NCBI GenBank assembly: GCA_028689015.1
Contig: JAQTXC010000024.1
Location: 1-41,057 of the forward strand
Length of the DNA: 41,057 bases
Direction: 5' to 3'
From: Dechloromonas sp.
Lineage (GTDB): Bacteria > Pseudomonadota > Gammaproteobacteria > Burkholderiales > Rhodocyclaceae
Shown piece after piece: positions 27,824-38,940 of the stretch (position 1 is the first letter of the stretch; each line of letters begins with the position of its first letter). The position numbers and the translations under genes were made by a program. Below the pieces are notes generated by a model. That model was given only the letters and a program-made list of their open reading frames with translations, did no database searches and was not told where the DNA came from.

Positions 27824-29047
27824 ATGAGCATTATTGAAGTTCAAGTTCCGCAGCTCTCCGAGTCCGTTGCCGAAGGCACGCTGGCTTCCTGGAAAAAGAA
27901 GATTGGCGAAGCTGTTGCCCGCGACGAAATCCTGATCGACATCGAGACCGACAAGGTCGTTCTTGAAGTGCCGTCACCAGGTGCTGGCGTTCTGGTCGAG
28001 ATCATCAAGGCGGATGGCGAAACGGTCGTTTCCGGCGAGTTGATCGCCCGTATTGATACCGCTGCTACGGCAGGTGCTGTTGCGCCGGCGGCGGCTGCCG
28101 CTCCGGCTGTTGCCGCCCCGGCACCGGCTGCTGCTGCCGCTGCGCCGGCTGGTACGGCCAGCCCGGCTGCCCGCAAGATTCTCGACGAGAAGGGCGTGGC
28201 TGCAGCCGACGTCGCCGGTTCCGGCCGTGGTGGTCGTGTGACCAAGGAAGATGCTGTTGCCGCCGCCAAGCCGGCAGCGGGCCCGGTGGTTGCCGCCAAG
28301 GCAGCTTCGTCCCTGTCGGTGCCGACCAGCAATGTCGCCTTGGGTGATCGCACCGAAGAGCGCGTGCCGATGACGCGTCTGCGCGCCCGCATTGCCGAGC
28401 GCCTGCTTGAATCGCAAGCCACCAACGCCATCCTGACCACCTTCAACGAAGTGAACATGGCCCCGGTCATGGCACTCCGTAAGCAATACGGTGAAAAGTT
28501 CGAGAAGACTCATGGCGTCCGTCTGGGCTTCATGGGCTTCTTCGTCAAGGCGGCTTGTGCTGCCCTGCAGAAGTTCCCGGTTCTGAATGCTTCGGTTGAT
28601 GGTAACGACATCGTTTATCACGGCTACATCGATATCGGTATTGCTGTTGGTTCGCCGCGCGGCCTGGTCGTCCCGATCATCCGCAATGCTGACCAAATGT
28701 CGATTGCTGAAATCGAAAAGAAGATTGCCGAGTTCGGTGTCAAGGCCAAGGATGGCAAGCTGACCATCGAAGACCTGACCGGCGGCACCTTCTCGATTTC
28801 AAACGGCGGAATTTTCGGTTCCATGATGTCGACCCCGATCATCAACCCGCCGCAGTCGGCGATCCTCGGCATCCATGCCACCAAGGATCGTGCCGTGGTT
28901 GAAAATGGTCAGGTCGTCGTCCGTCCGATGAATTATTTGGCCATGTCTTACGATCACCGCATCATCGACGGCCGTGAAGCGGTCCTCGGTCTGGTGACCA
29001 TGAAGGAAGCGCTGGAAGATCCGTCGCGCTTGCTGCTCGGAGTCTAA
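27824..29047 (+). CDS. sucB: 2-oxoglutarate dehydrogenase E2 (dihydrolipoyl succinyltransferase)
   Basis: E2 transfers succinyl to CoA and forms the complex core. The 407-residue protein has one lipoyl domain (about 1-76) with the modified lysine in ETDKVVLEV. An alanine/proline-rich swinging linker (about 80-115) leads to the E1/E3-binding domain ([31 protein letters not shown], about 118-148). The acyltransferase domain has the catalytic [13 protein letters not shown] near the end. TGGAG precedes the ATG. The 129-base gap to lpd is filled by an unusual repeat cluster. Confidence 0.95.
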   Translation: MSIIEVQVPQLSESVAEGTLASWKKKIGEAVARDEILIDIETDKVVLEVPSPGAGVLVEIIKADGETVVSGELIARIDTAATAGAVAPAAAAAPAVAAPAPAAAAAAPAGTASPAARKILDEKGVAAADVAGSGRGGRVTKEDAVAAAKPAAGPVVAAKAASSLSVPTSNVALGDRTEERVPMTRLRARIAERLLESQATNAILTTFNEVNMAPVMALRKQYGEKFEKTHGVRLGFMGFFVKAACAALQKFPVLNASVDGNDIVYHGYIDIGIAVGSPRGLVVPIIRNADQMSIAEIEKKIAEFGVKAKDGKLTIEDLTGGTFSISNGGIFGSMMSTPIINPPQSAILGIHATKDRAVVENGQVVVRPMNYLAMSYDHRIIDGREAVLGLVTMKEALEDPSRLLLGV

Positions 29048-29049
29048 CT

Positions 29050-29163
29050 AGGATCGAGTTGCCTAGTTGCCTAGGATCGAGTTGAGCCCCACCGGGTTTT
29101 ACTCGATCCTTTCTTCATTGGGATCAAGCCAAGCCAGCGGGCTTGGACTCGATCCTCGATCCT
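29050..29163. repeat. cluster of short direct and inverted repeats between sucB and lpd
   Basis: AGGATCGAGTTG occurs at 29050-29061 and 29073-29084. TTGCCTAG is repeated in tandem at 29059-29074. The inverted form ACTCGATCCT is at 29101-29110 and 29147-29156, and TCGATCC is tandem at 29149-29162. 29073-29082 can pair with 29101-29110. A second hairpin forms from CCAAGCC (29129-29135) and GGCTTGG (29140-29146). The segments 29073-29110 and 29119-29156 look like diverged copies of one hairpin unit. There is no T tract, so it does not look like a standard terminator. Confidence 0.8.
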
Positions 29164-29176
29164 CAAGGAGTTCTAC

Positions 29177-30601
29177 ATGTCCCAGCAATTTGACGTGGTC
29201 GTTATTGGTGGTGGTCCCGGTGGCTACATCGCGGCCATCCGTGCTTCGCAATTGGGTTTCACCGCGGCTTGCGTGGAATCCAATCCTTATGCTGACCCGA
29301 AAGGCGAGCCGCGCCTGGGCGGCACCTGCCTGAACGTCGGCTGCATTCCTTCCAAGGCGCTGCTGCACACCTCGCACCTGTATGAAGAAGCCAACCACAG
29401 CTTCGAATCTCAGGGCATTAAGATTGGCAAGACCAGCATCGACGTGCCGACCATGAAGGCACGCAAGGATGGCGTGGTCAATCAGCTGACCGGTGGCATC
29501 AAGATGCTGCTCAAGAAGAACAAGGTCACTTTCCTGGCCGGCCATGGTTCCTTTGTCGCGAAGGAAGGTGAATTCTGGAAGCTCAAGGTCGGTGAAGAAG
29601 ACGTCCTGGCCAAGCAGGTCATCGTCGCCACCGGCTCCAAGGCCCGCCACCTGCCGAACCTCCCGGTCGACCAGAAGATCGTGATGGACAACGAAGGCGC
29701 GCTGAACCAGGAATCCGTGCCGAAGAAACTGGCCATTATTGGCGCTGGCGTGATCGGTCTGGAAATGGGTTCGGTCTGGCGTCGTGTCGGTGCCGAAGTC
29801 ACCGTTCTTGAAGCCATGCCGGATTTCCTGGCTGCAGCCGATCAGGACGTCGCCAAGGAAGCGCTCAAGCTGTTCACCAAGCAGGGTCTGAATATCCAGA
29901 TGGGTGTCAAGATCGGCGACATCAAGGCGACCAAAAAGGGCGTGTCCATCGACTACGCCGACAAGGATGGCAAGGAGCAGAAACTGGAAGCCGATCGTCT
30001 GATCGTCTCCATCGGCCGCGTGCCGAACACCGACGGCCTGAACGCCGAAGCCGTTGGCCTGCAACTGGACGAGCGCGGCTTTGTCGCGGTCAACGGCCAT
30101 TGCCAGACCAATCTGCCGGGTGTTTGGGCCATTGGCGACGTGGTCCGTGGTCCGATGCTGGCCCACAAGGCGCATGAAGAAGGTGTCATGGTTGCCGAGT
30201 TGATGGCGGGCCAGGCCGGTCACTGCAACTTCGACACCATTCCCTGGGTCATCTACACCGCGCCAGAAATTGCCTGGGTTGGCAAGACCGAGCAGGCGCT
30301 CAAGGCAGAAGGCGTCGAATACAAGGCCGGCAAGGTGCCTTTCCTGGCCAATGGCCGCGCATTGGGCATGGGCGATCCTTCCGGTTTTGTCAAGGTGCTC
30401 GCCTGCAAGAAGACGGATCGCATTCTCGGTGCTCACATCATTGGTGCCAACGCTTCCGAAATGATCGGCGAGTGCGTGGTGGCCATGGAGTTTGGTGCCG
30501 CGTCGGAAGATCTGGCCCGTATCTGCCACGCCCATCCGACCTTGTCGGAAACCATCCACGAAGCCGCGCTGGCCTGCGACAAGCGCACGCTAAACTTCTA
30601 A
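29177..30601 (+). CDS. lpd: dihydrolipoamide dehydrogenase (E3)
   Basis: E3 reoxidises the dihydrolipoyl group and reduces NAD. The 474-residue protein starts 8 bases behind [27 protein letters not shown] binds [19 protein letters not shown] holds the redox-active cysteine pair. [20 protein letters not shown] is the NAD site, and [14 protein letters not shown] carries the catalytic His-Glu of the partner subunit. It is the last gene of the sucAB-lpd unit, closed by the terminator at 30621. It may also serve other 2-oxoacid dehydrogenases. Confidence 0.96.
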   Translation: MSQQFDVVVIGGGPGGYIAAIRASQLGFTAACVESNPYADPKGEPRLGGTCLNVGCIPSKALLHTSHLYEEANHSFESQGIKIGKTSIDVPTMKARKDGVVNQLTGGIKMLLKKNKVTFLAGHGSFVAKEGEFWKLKVGEEDVLAKQVIVATGSKARHLPNLPVDQKIVMDNEGALNQESVPKKLAIIGAGVIGLEMGSVWRRVGAEVTVLEAMPDFLAAADQDVAKEALKLFTKQGLNIQMGVKIGDIKATKKGVSIDYADKDGKEQKLEADRLIVSIGRVPNTDGLNAEAVGLQLDERGFVAVNGHCQTNLPGVWAIGDVVRGPMLAHKAHEEGVMVAELMAGQAGHCNFDTIPWVIYTAPEIAWVGKTEQALKAEGVEYKAGKVPFLANGRALGMGDPSGFVKVLACKKTDRILGAHIIGANASEMIGECVVAMEFGAASEDLARICHAHPTLSETIHEAALACDKRTLNF

Positions 30602-30620
30602 GCGGACTCATCCGGACTTA

Positions 30621-30653
30621 AAGGCGGGTTGCGGCAACGCACCCGCCTTTTTT
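30621..30653 (+). terminator. rho-independent terminator of lpd
   Basis: AAGGCGGGT (30621-30629) pairs with ACCCGCCTT (30641-30649), with an inner GCG/CGC pairing around GCAA, and runs into six T. It closes the TCA-cycle block. Confidence 0.92.
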
Positions 30654-30704
30654 GCGCGCTTCTTTGGCAAAATAGCCGTTTGATTCCAATCACGATTCCC
30701 CAAC

Positions 30705-31823
30705 ATGCCGCATAAAAAATTAAAAGTTGCCGCCGAAGGCATGCTCGATGCCTACAAGAACCTGCTCGATGCCCGGGGCTATATTGCCGATGCCGCGCAA
30801 ATGACGGCGGCCACAGCTCTGCAATCGCTCTACACGAATCTGCTGTATTTCAAGGTTGACCGTGGCAGTACCTTCAAACGCCTGCTGTCGCCGCCCAAAC
30901 CGCCAAAGGGTGTCTATTTCTGGGGCGGGGTGGGGCGTGGCAAGAGTTTTTTGATGGATTGCTTCTACGATTCCGTGCCCTACCGACGTAAGAAGCGTCT
31001 GCACTTCCATTCCTTCATGCAGCAGATTCACCGTGACCTGGAAAAGTACAAGGGTGAAACTGATCCGATGCTGAAGCTGGCCGCCGATATTGCCAAGGAC
31101 GTGCGGCTGCTCTGTTTCGACGAATTCCATGTCTCGGATATCGCTGATGCGATGATCCTCGGTCGGCTGATGGAGGGCTTGTTTACGCAGGGTGTCATTG
31201 TCGTCATGACCTCCAACTATCCGCCAGACAGGCTTTACCCGAATGGCCTGCACCGCGAGAGTTTCCTGCCGACCATTGCTTTGTTGAAGAAATATCTCGA
31301 CGTGTTTGAGGTGGATGCCGGGGTCGATTACCGGCTGCGTGCTCTGGAACAGGTTGAGATTTATCACCATCCGGCCGATGCCGCTGCCGAGACCAAAATG
31401 GTCGATTATTTCCGCATGGTGGCCGGTGAGGAAGGGCAGCGGGGCGGTCAGATTGAAGTCCTGGGCCGCGAAATTCCTACCGTCCGCCGGGCGCATGGCG
31501 TCATCTGGTTCGATTTCCGCACTTTGTGTGGTGGACCACGTTCGCAGAACGATTATCTGGAAATTTCTCGCGCCTACCATACCGTGCTGTTGTCGCAGGT
31601 GCCGAAAATGACCCAGCACCAGGCCTCCGAAGCCCGGCGCTTCACTTGGCTGGTCGATGTCTTCTACGACAACAAGGTCAAGTTAATCATTACCGCCGAT
31701 AGTGCGGCCGATGACTTGTACACCGAAGGGACGCAGGCCAGTGAGTTCAAGCGCACGGTCAGTCGTCTGACCGAGATGAACTCGCGCGACTATCTCGCTC
31801 AGCCGCATATTGTTGCGCCGTAG
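30705..31823 (+). CDS. zapE: cell division protein ZapE (AFG1-like ATPase)
   Basis: ZapE is an AAA-like ATPase that associates with the FtsZ ring; its mitochondrial relative is AFG1/LACE1. The 372-residue protein has Walker A in YFWGGVGRGKSFLMD near residue 75 and Walker B in LLCFDEFHVSDIADAMIL near 140. A sensor-type VVMTSNYPPDRLYPNGLHRESFLP near 168 and the C-terminal FTWLVDVFYDNKVKLIITA block follow. Its location after sucAB-lpd is common in betaproteobacteria and need not imply a metabolic role. Confidence 0.93.
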   Translation: MPHKKLKVAAEGMLDAYKNLLDARGYIADAAQMTAATALQSLYTNLLYFKVDRGSTFKRLLSPPKPPKGVYFWGGVGRGKSFLMDCFYDSVPYRRKKRLHFHSFMQQIHRDLEKYKGETDPMLKLAADIAKDVRLLCFDEFHVSDIADAMILGRLMEGLFTQGVIVVMTSNYPPDRLYPNGLHRESFLPTIALLKKYLDVFEVDAGVDYRLRALEQVEIYHHPADAAAETKMVDYFRMVAGEEGQRGGQIEVLGREIPTVRRAHGVIWFDFRTLCGGPRSQNDYLEISRAYHTVLLSQVPKMTQHQASEARRFTWLVDVFYDNKVKLIITADSAADDLYTEGTQASEFKRTVSRLTEMNSRDYLAQPHIVAP

Positions 31824-31833
31824 GATGACCCCC

Positions 31834-32631
31834 ATGAAATTTGCCGGCCAATGGCTGTTGACCGTGATCGTTGCCTGCTGGGCCAGTCTGGTGGCGGCGC
31901 AGGGGTTGGAGGTGATCGAACTACGCAGCAAGACCGTGGCGGAGGTGTTGCCGTCACTATTGCCGCTGGTCGAGGCGGGGGGGACGCTCACTGGGCTGAA
32001 CAACCAGCTTTTTCTGCGCACCTCACCGGATAACCGGGCCGATATCAAGCGGGCGCTGGCGGCGATCGACAAGCCGGCGCGCCGGATGATCATCCATGTC
32101 AGCCAGGACCGCCAGCAGGCGGATAGCGGCCGCGGTGCGGCGCTGGGCGGTGAGGTGGTGCTTGGCGGGTCGCGGCCGTCGCAGGTCGCGGCGCAGGTCT
32201 GGGATAGCCGCCATGCCCGGCGCGATGGCAGCAGCCAGCGTGTGCAAACCATCGAGGGGGAGCGCGCTTTCATTCAAGTCGGGCGCAGCCTGCCGTTGCC
32301 CATGCGCCAGATCGTCCGCGGGCCGGTGGGTACGGTCGTCAACGAAGGTGTGGTTTATCGTGATGTGGGTAGCGGGTTTTATGCCAGTCCGCGTTTGAGC
32401 GGCCGCCAGGTGACGCTTGAAATTACGCAACAGGCCGAGCAGATGAACGATCCACGCGGCGGTATTGCCAGTCAGCGTCTGGCGACCACCGTACGCGGTC
32501 AACTGGGTGAATGGATTGAATTAGGCGGCAGTGGACGAGAAGGCAGCGAACAGCACGGCGGCTTCAGTGTCGGGACACGCGATGGACATGACCGCCGTAC
32601 CCTCTGGCTGATGGTCGAGGAAGTCGACTGA
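31834..32631 (+). CDS. secreted protein with a secretin-N-like domain
   Basis: The protein has 265 residues from ATG 31834, eight bases behind AGGA; an in-frame ATG at 31825 would sit on that site. A signal peptide (FAGQWLLTVIVACWASLVAAQG, cleavage near residue 22) is followed by EVIELRSKTVAEVLPSLLPLVEAGGTLTGLNNQLFLRTSPDNRADIKRAL. This matches the short N1/N2 subdomain of secretins (type II secretion and type IV pilus outer-membrane channels). No secretin barrel follows. The remaining 170 residues are a polar beta-like region that I do not recognise. No pilus or secretion genes are close, so it may be an orphan pilotin-like or cell-envelope protein. Confidence 0.65.
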   Translation: MKFAGQWLLTVIVACWASLVAAQGLEVIELRSKTVAEVLPSLLPLVEAGGTLTGLNNQLFLRTSPDNRADIKRALAAIDKPARRMIIHVSQDRQQADSGRGAALGGEVVLGGSRPSQVAAQVWDSRHARRDGSSQRVQTIEGERAFIQVGRSLPLPMRQIVRGPVGTVVNEGVVYRDVGSGFYASPRLSGRQVTLEITQQAEQMNDPRGGIASQRLATTVRGQLGEWIELGGSGREGSEQHGGFSVGTRDGHDRRTLWLMVEEVD

Positions 32632-32737
32632 GTCGCCGATAAGCATATCGACCTCAATTTATTTTTAGATTGACAGCGTGATCTTTTGTATGTCAGAACG
32701 GTGGTCTGATCAGAGGTCTGGGTAGAGATTTGACGAT

Positions 32738-35605
32738 ATGGCGCTTTGCAGAAAGTCTTCTAACGCTTTATGGCGCAGGGCGCTTGGCTATTTTCTGCTG
32801 GCCGTCTGGCTCCCAGGTGTTTCCGTGTGCGGGGCCTCTCCTCAGCCACTGACGGTTGTCATGGATGATGATTACCCACCCTATGTCTTCCGCCAGCAAG
32901 ATGGTCAACTCAGTGGCTATTTGCCCGACCTGTGGCAGCTTTGGGGGCAGCAGACCGGCACGACAGTCAAGCTGATCGCGACCGATTGGGCCAAAGCGCA
33001 GCAATTGCTCGCTGAAGGCCAGGCCGATGTGATCGACATGATGTTCCAGACGCCGGAACGGGCGCGCTATCTTGCTTTTTCAGCAGTGCCCTATGCCGAG
33101 TTGCCGGTTTCCATCTACGTGCAGCGAAATGTAGGAGGCATCACCGATGTGAGTTCGCTCCGTGGCTTCATGGTGGGGGTTAAGGATGGCGATGCCTGTG
33201 CCGAGAGGTTGCGCGCAGAAGGGGTGAGCAATTTAAAGCCTTATGCCAGTTATTCGTCGGTGGTTGAGGCGGCCAGGCTGTCGGAAATCAATCTTTTTTG
33301 TCTTGATGACCCGCCCGCAGGCTATCTGCTCTACCGTGCCAATCTGGATCAATCCTTTAGCAAGGCTTTTACGCTCTACAGCGGCCAGTTTCACCGGGCC
33401 GTCAAACGGGGGCAGGAAAGTCTGCTGGAAGAGGTGGAGCGTGGATTTGCCACCATTCCGGCGGCTGAGTTGCGGCAAGTTCACGACAAATGGCTGGGCT
33501 CGCCGTTCATGCTCTTCCCCTGGTTGAAATACCTGGGGTTGGGTGCCTTGGCCTTTTTGCTGCTGGCGATTGGGGTGGCGGCCTGGATCATCATCTTGCG
33601 ACGGGCGGTGCGTCTGCGGACTGAATCGCATGCCAAGGAAAAAGCGCAACTTCGTGCGCTGATCAACACCTTGCCCGACCTTGTCTGGTTAAAAAGCCCC
33701 GATGGCGTTTATCTGGCATGTAATCCGAAATTTGAGCGCTTCTTCGGCGCTAAAGAGGCGCAGATCGTAGGCAAGACGGATGACGACTTTGTCCCCAAAG
33801 CGCTGGCTGATTTATTTCGTGAAAATGACCAGAAGGCGTTTGAGTCAGAAGGGGAGGTGGTCAATGAAGAATGGGTCACCTTTGCCGATGACGGGCATCA
33901 GGAATTGCTGGAAACGACCAAAACCCCCATGTACGACAGTGGCGGGCAGTTGATCGGTATTCTTGGGATCAGCCATGACATAACCGCGCGGAAAGCAACT
34001 GAAAAAGCCTTGCAGGACAGTGAGGCGCGATATCGCGGTGCCTTTCTCGCCAGTGCCGACTCGGTCAATATCAATCGATTTGAGGACGGCATGTATCTGG
34101 AAGTGAACGATGCGTTTCTTCAGGTCACGGGATTCCAGCGCGATGAAGTTATCGGTCGAACCTCGACGGAATTAGCGATTTGGGCCAATCCTGACGATCG
34201 AAAGCGCTTGGTGGATGATTTGCAGCGAGCGGGGGTGTGCAGAAATCTGGAGACGCAGTTCCGGAAGAAGAATGGCGACTTGGTCTGGGGGCTGATGTCG
34301 GCATCGATCATGCAACTTGAGGGAATGCCCTGCATTCTGTCCATTACCCGCGATGTTACGGATCGGAAAAAGACCGAAATGGAATTGGCCAATTATCGGG
34401 ATCATCTGGAATTGCTGGTCAAGGCAAGAACGGCTGAACTGGCGTCGGCAAAGGAGGCGGCCGAGACCGCTAATATTGCCAAGAGTGCTTTCCTGGCCAA
34501 CATGAGCCATGAAATTCGCACCCCGCTGAATGGCATCACCGGCATGGTCCATATTCTTCGGCGCAAAGGCGTGACGCAGGAGCAAGAAGACAAGCTGGGA
34601 AAAATTGAAACGGCGGGCGAACATTTGCTGGAGATCATTAATGCTGTGCTTGATCTCTCCAAGATTGAGGCCGGCAAATTCACCCTGGAGCGTGCAGCGC
34701 TGAGTGTGCGGGAATTGATCGGCAATGTGGCCTCGATTGTGGGTGAGCGTGCCAAGACGAAAGGGTTGGCACTGAATTTCCATGTGGCAGAGTCGATTCC
34801 GAATGGTTTGTTGGGCGATCGGACACGTTTGCAGCAGGCCTTGCTCAATTACCTGACCAATGCGATCAAATTTACCGATACCGGCTTGATTACGGTCAAC
34901 GTCCGTTTAGTCGAGGATTTTGCCGAGGATGTTTTGCTGCGATTTGAGGTGGTCGATACCGGTACCGGTATCGAAGCCGAGACAATTCCCCGGCTGTTTT
35001 CGGTCTTCGAGCAGGCGGATAACTCAATCACCCGTAAATTTGGCGGCACCGGGTTGGGTTTGGCGATTACCCGCAAGATTGCCGAACTCATGGGTGGTAC
35101 CTCGGGAGTGAGCAGTGAAGTCGGCCAGGGCAGCACCTTCTGGCTGACCGTCCGCCTGGCCAAAGCGGCGACTGAACCGTCGGGGGCGGTGCTGCACCCG
35201 GTGAAGAGCGTGGAAAGCAGCCTTAAACGGAATTTTTCCGGTCGCCGTATTTTGTTGGCGGAGGATGAACCAATCAATCGGGAAGTGACCCTGGCGCTGT
35301 TGAATGAGGTGGGCCTGCTGGCTGATGTGGCTGAAGACGGCGCCCAAGCTTTGAAACAGGCAGGTGAAATTGACTACGACCTGATCCTGATGGACATGCA
35401 GATGCCCAACATGGATGGTCTCGAAGCCACCCGACGAATTCGTCAGTTATCCCGTAGCAAGCGGGTTGTCATCGTCGCAATGACGGCCAATGCATTTGCT
35501 GAAGACAAGCAGCGCTGTTTCGAGGCCGGCATGGACGATTTCATTGCCAAACCGGTTGTCCCCGAGGTCTTGTTTGGCAGCCTGCTGAAATGGCTGTCCG
35601 CATAG
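32738..35605 (+). CDS. hybrid sensor histidine kinase with periplasmic SBP_bac_3 domain
   Basis: The 955-residue kinase has a signal/anchor helix and a periplasmic amino-acid-binding-type domain (about 35-255; [19 protein letters not shown] is the typical SBP_bac_3 opening). A membrane helix (about 264-287), two PAS domains (about 305-425 and 430-550), HisKA with His591 in SHEIRTP, HATPase ([23 protein letters not shown]) and a receiver with Asp886 in LILMDMQMP follow. It lacks an Hpt domain, so an external phosphotransfer protein would be needed for a full relay. A consensus TTGACA at 32670-32675 and a TCTGATCAGA palindrome at 32705-32714 lie upstream; no matching -10 is clear. No response-regulator gene is adjacent. 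Confidence 0.92.
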   Translation: MALCRKSSNALWRRALGYFLLAVWLPGVSVCGASPQPLTVVMDDDYPPYVFRQQDGQLSGYLPDLWQLWGQQTGTTVKLIATDWAKAQQLLAEGQADVIDMMFQTPERARYLAFSAVPYAELPVSIYVQRNVGGITDVSSLRGFMVGVKDGDACAERLRAEGVSNLKPYASYSSVVEAARLSEINLFCLDDPPAGYLLYRANLDQSFSKAFTLYSGQFHRAVKRGQESLLEEVERGFATIPAAELRQVHDKWLGSPFMLFPWLKYLGLGALAFLLLAIGVAAWIIILRRAVRLRTESHAKEKAQLRALINTLPDLVWLKSPDGVYLACNPKFERFFGAKEAQIVGKTDDDFVPKALADLFRENDQKAFESEGEVVNEEWVTFADDGHQELLETTKTPMYDSGGQLIGILGISHDITARKATEKALQDSEARYRGAFLASADSVNINRFEDGMYLEVNDAFLQVTGFQRDEVIGRTSTELAIWANPDDRKRLVDDLQRAGVCRNLETQFRKKNGDLVWGLMSASIMQLEGMPCILSITRDVTDRKKTEMELANYRDHLELLVKARTAELASAKEAAETANIAKSAFLANMSHEIRTPLNGITGMVHILRRKGVTQEQEDKLGKIETAGEHLLEIINAVLDLSKIEAGKFTLERAALSVRELIGNVASIVGERAKTKGLALNFHVAESIPNGLLGDRTRLQQALLNYLTNAIKFTDTGLITVNVRLVEDFAEDVLLRFEVVDTGTGIEAETIPRLFSVFEQADNSITRKFGGTGLGLAITRKIAELMGGTSGVSSEVGQGSTFWLTVRLAKAATEPSGAVLHPVKSVESSLKRNFSGRRILLAEDEPINREVTLALLNEVGLLADVAEDGAQALKQAGEIDYDLILMDMQMPNMDGLEATRRIRQLSRSKRVVIVAMTANAFAEDKQRCFEAGMDDFIAKPVVPEVLFGSLLKWLSA

Positions 35606-35637
35606 TCAATGTTGATAGCCCAGGCCTTGGGCAAGGG

Positions 35638-35672
35638 GTTCGGCGCCAGTCTTCGAGAGACGGACGCCGAAC
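35638..35672. terminator. hairpin between convergent kinase and metY
   Basis: GTTCGGCG (35638-35645) pairs with CGCCGAAC (35665-35672), with an inner GTCT/AGAC pairing. Its position between convergent stops suggests a shared terminator, but no T tract is present on either strand. Confidence 0.35.
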
Positions 35673-35688
35673 GCCGGGTTGCTGCTGA

Positions 35689-36972
<1,284 letters not shown>

Positions 36973-36990
36973 GCGCGTGTCTCTCTTGTT

Positions 36991-37020
36991 GTTAAAAACA
37001 TTAGTCTAGCAGCCTGTCAA
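36991..37020 (-). promoter_or_regulatory. candidate promoter of metY
   Basis: On the minus strand a perfect TTGACA (37015-37020) is followed after 18 bases by TTTAAC (36991-36996), about 19 bases before the metY ATG. The -35 is strong and the -10 weak. Confidence 0.4.
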
Positions 37021-37112
37021 TTTTGATCAGAGCACGCTGGTTAAATTCGAGCAGGGGGGGAGCTTGAGTGAAATTAGAGCAAAAATATTAGGCAAGTCTG
37101 ATTTATACTGCC

Positions 37113-37118
37113 TATAAT
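37113..37118 (+). promoter_or_regulatory. -10 box of the tetR export operon
   Basis: Consensus TATAAT lies 30 bases before the tetR ATG and abuts the palindrome at 37119. The -35 region is poor (TTAGGC-like at about 37088). Confidence 0.55.
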
Positions 37119-37140
37119 AGTAAGTAATTTATTACTTACT
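37119..37140. promoter_or_regulatory. long palindrome, likely TetR-family operator
   Basis: AGTAAGTAAT (37119-37128) and ATTACTTACT (37131-37140) are perfect inverted arms around TT. The site starts directly after the -10 box and ends 7 bases before the tetR ATG, so bound repressor would block transcription start or elongation. Confidence 0.7.
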
Positions 37141-37147
37141 TGTAGCC

Positions 37148-37753
37148 ATGCTTATTAACCCTCGTCAATCCACCGAGTCTCGCCAGGCAGAAATCATCGC
37201 CACCATGGTTTTACTCTCAGCCGAGCGGACTCCGGCAGACATCACGACGACGGACATTGCCAAGGCTATGAAGGTGACTCAAGGTGCTTTGTTTCGTCAC
37301 TTCGCCAGCAAGGAAGCCATCCGACTGGCCGTTGTCGAATGGATAGAAGAACATTTGATGCGCGAACTCCTGGCGGCCAAGAACAGCGCTCCAGATGCCT
37401 TAACTGCACTCAAGGCCATGTTCATGGCGCATGTTGGTTTTGCCAAAGTTCACCCTGGCGCCCCTCGCCTCATTTTTGGCGAGCTTCAGCAACCCGCTGA
37501 ATCACCAGTCAAGCAACGGGTTCAGAAAATCATGCAGCACTATCGACAGACTCTGACGCAAACCCTAAGCGCAGCAATTGAGGCAAAGCTTATTCGCGCT
37601 GATGTTGATAGCCCATCAGCAGCGGCCCTCTTCCTTGGGGCCATTCAGGGCCTGGTCATTCAATCCATGCTCAGCGGTAACACGGAGCAGATGGAGCAAC
37701 AGGCGGTTGGCGTTCTCGACCTTTATCTTGCCGCTCTCGGGGTCAACTCATGA
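37148..37753 (+). CDS. TetR-family transcriptional regulator
   Basis: The 201-residue protein has an N-terminal TetR helix-turn-helix (ITTTDIAKAMKVTQGALFRHFASKEAIRLAVVEW, about 37-70) and a helical C-terminal domain. MLSGNTEQMEQQAVGVLDLYLAALG lies near the end, as in AcrR/CmeR-like regulators with a TetR_C domain. Its stop overlaps the adaptor gene as ATGA, so it is the first gene of the export operon and should repress it and itself through the palindrome at 37119-37140. No good Shine-Dalgarno is seen before the ATG. The inducer is unknown. Confidence 0.9.
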   Translation: MLINPRQSTESRQAEIIATMVLLSAERTPADITTTDIAKAMKVTQGALFRHFASKEAIRLAVVEWIEEHLMRELLAAKNSAPDALTALKAMFMAHVGFAKVHPGAPRLIFGELQQPAESPVKQRVQKIMQHYRQTLTQTLSAAIEAKLIRADVDSPSAAALFLGAIQGLVIQSMLSGNTEQMEQQAVGVLDLYLAALGVNS

Positions 37754-38940
37754 GACTCAATCGGTTTTTCAGTCGCAAGTTTGGCTTAGTAGCTTTTGCC
37801 GTGCTGCTTCTGGTTGGATTTGGCTTTGTCGTGGCCCGCTCTGGCCCACTGGCGCCAACCAGGGTCACTATCACTCGGGTCGAAACCGGCAATGTGTCGT
37901 CATCGCTGTTCGGCATTGGCACCGTCGAAGCGCGCCGCAGCTATTTTATTGGACCTACCGCAGCGGGTCGGGTGAAATCAGTGCAGGTTGATGTCGGAGA
38001 GCACGTCAAGGCTGGGCAACTGCTGGCGGAAATTGACCCTGTTGACTTGGATGAACGACGTCGCTCCCTTGATGCCGCATCCGCTCGGGCATCCAGCGCG
38101 GTGTTGGCGGCCGAGGCGCAGCGCAAGGATGTGCTGGCCCGTCAATCGGTGGCCAATTTGAATGCCAAACGCTATCGCGACCTCGGCGATAAGCAATTTG
38201 TCAGCCCGAGTGCCGTTGAGAGTAAACAACAGGAACTGACTTCGGCTCAAGCTGCCGTTGATGCGAGCGAAGCTAATCTGCAAAGCGCCCGGCAAGAAGT
38301 CGTTCGCCTCAAGGCCGACCAGGACGGTTTGCGGCGGCAACGGGATAACCTCCGCCTGCTTGCCCCTATTGACGGCGTGGTAACCAGTCGTGATGCGGAA
38401 ACCGGCTCAACGCTCATTGCCGGGCAATCAGTCGTCAAGTTGGTCGAGCCCAACAGTCTCTGGGTCAAGGTTCGACTGGACCAGGGGCGTTCCCGCGGGT
38501 TGGCAGCAGGACAAGCCGCCAGCATTGTCCTGCGCAGTTATCCTGGAACAGCGTTAGCTGGCCGAGTTGTTCGGATTGAACCGCTCAGTGACAGCGTGAC
38601 CGAGGAACGCATCACCCTGGTTGCCTTTGATCAGATTCCAGTGGGTCTCAGCATTGGCGAAATGGCCGAGGTGACTGTACAAACAGCCGCCCATCAAACC
38701 GGCCTGACACTGCCCAATGCAGCCGTGAAACAGACACCGCAAGGGGCGGGCGTATGGAAACTGCACGATGGCAAGCCCGCACTTGTTGCGATCAAACTCG
38801 GCAGCAGTAGCCTGGATGGCTTGGTGCAGGTGCTGGACGGCATCAGCGCCGGCGATGAAGTTGTCGTGCACAGCGAGCGTGCGTTGTCGGAAGGTGCTCG
38901 CGTCAAAATCGTTGAACAACTGGCGGGGCAACGCAAGTGA
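37750..38940 (+). CDS. HlyD/DevB-type periplasmic adaptor
   Basis: The 396-residue membrane-fusion protein has an N-terminal anchor helix (about 13-32). A lipoyl-like half-motif VGEHVKAGQLLAEIDPVDL near residue 79 is followed by a coiled-coil hairpin (about 95-200, alternating ARASSAVLAAEAQRK and SAQAAVDASEANLQSARQEV). The second half-motif LLAPIDGVVTSRDAETGSTLIAGQ and a beta-barrel domain come next. It should link the ABC permease to an outer-membrane channel of the TolC type, which is not encoded here. It overlaps tetR by 4 bases and the permease gene by 4. Confidence 0.9.
   Translation: MRLNRFFSRKFGLVAFAVLLLVGFGFVVARSGPLAPTRVTITRVETGNVSSSLFGIGTVEARRSYFIGPTAAGRVKSVQVDVGEHVKAGQLLAEIDPVDLDERRRSLDAASARASSAVLAAEAQRKDVLARQSVANLNAKRYRDLGDKQFVSPSAVESKQQELTSAQAAVDASEANLQSARQEVVRLKADQDGLRRQRDNLRLLAPIDGVVTSRDAETGSTLIAGQSVVKLVEPNSLWVKVRLDQGRSRGLAAGQAASIVLRSYPGTALAGRVVRIEPLSDSVTEERITLVAFDQIPVGLSIGEMAEVTVQTAAHQTGLTLPNAAVKQTPQGAGVWKLHDGKPALVAIKLGSSSLDGLVQVLDGISAGDEVVVHSERALSEGARVKIVEQLAGQRK

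Noticed and set aside
29050-29163. CRISPR-like array from the repeated AGGATCGAG units.
   Set aside because: Repeats are too short and irregular, are in both orientations, and there are no unique spacers of constant length and no cas genes.
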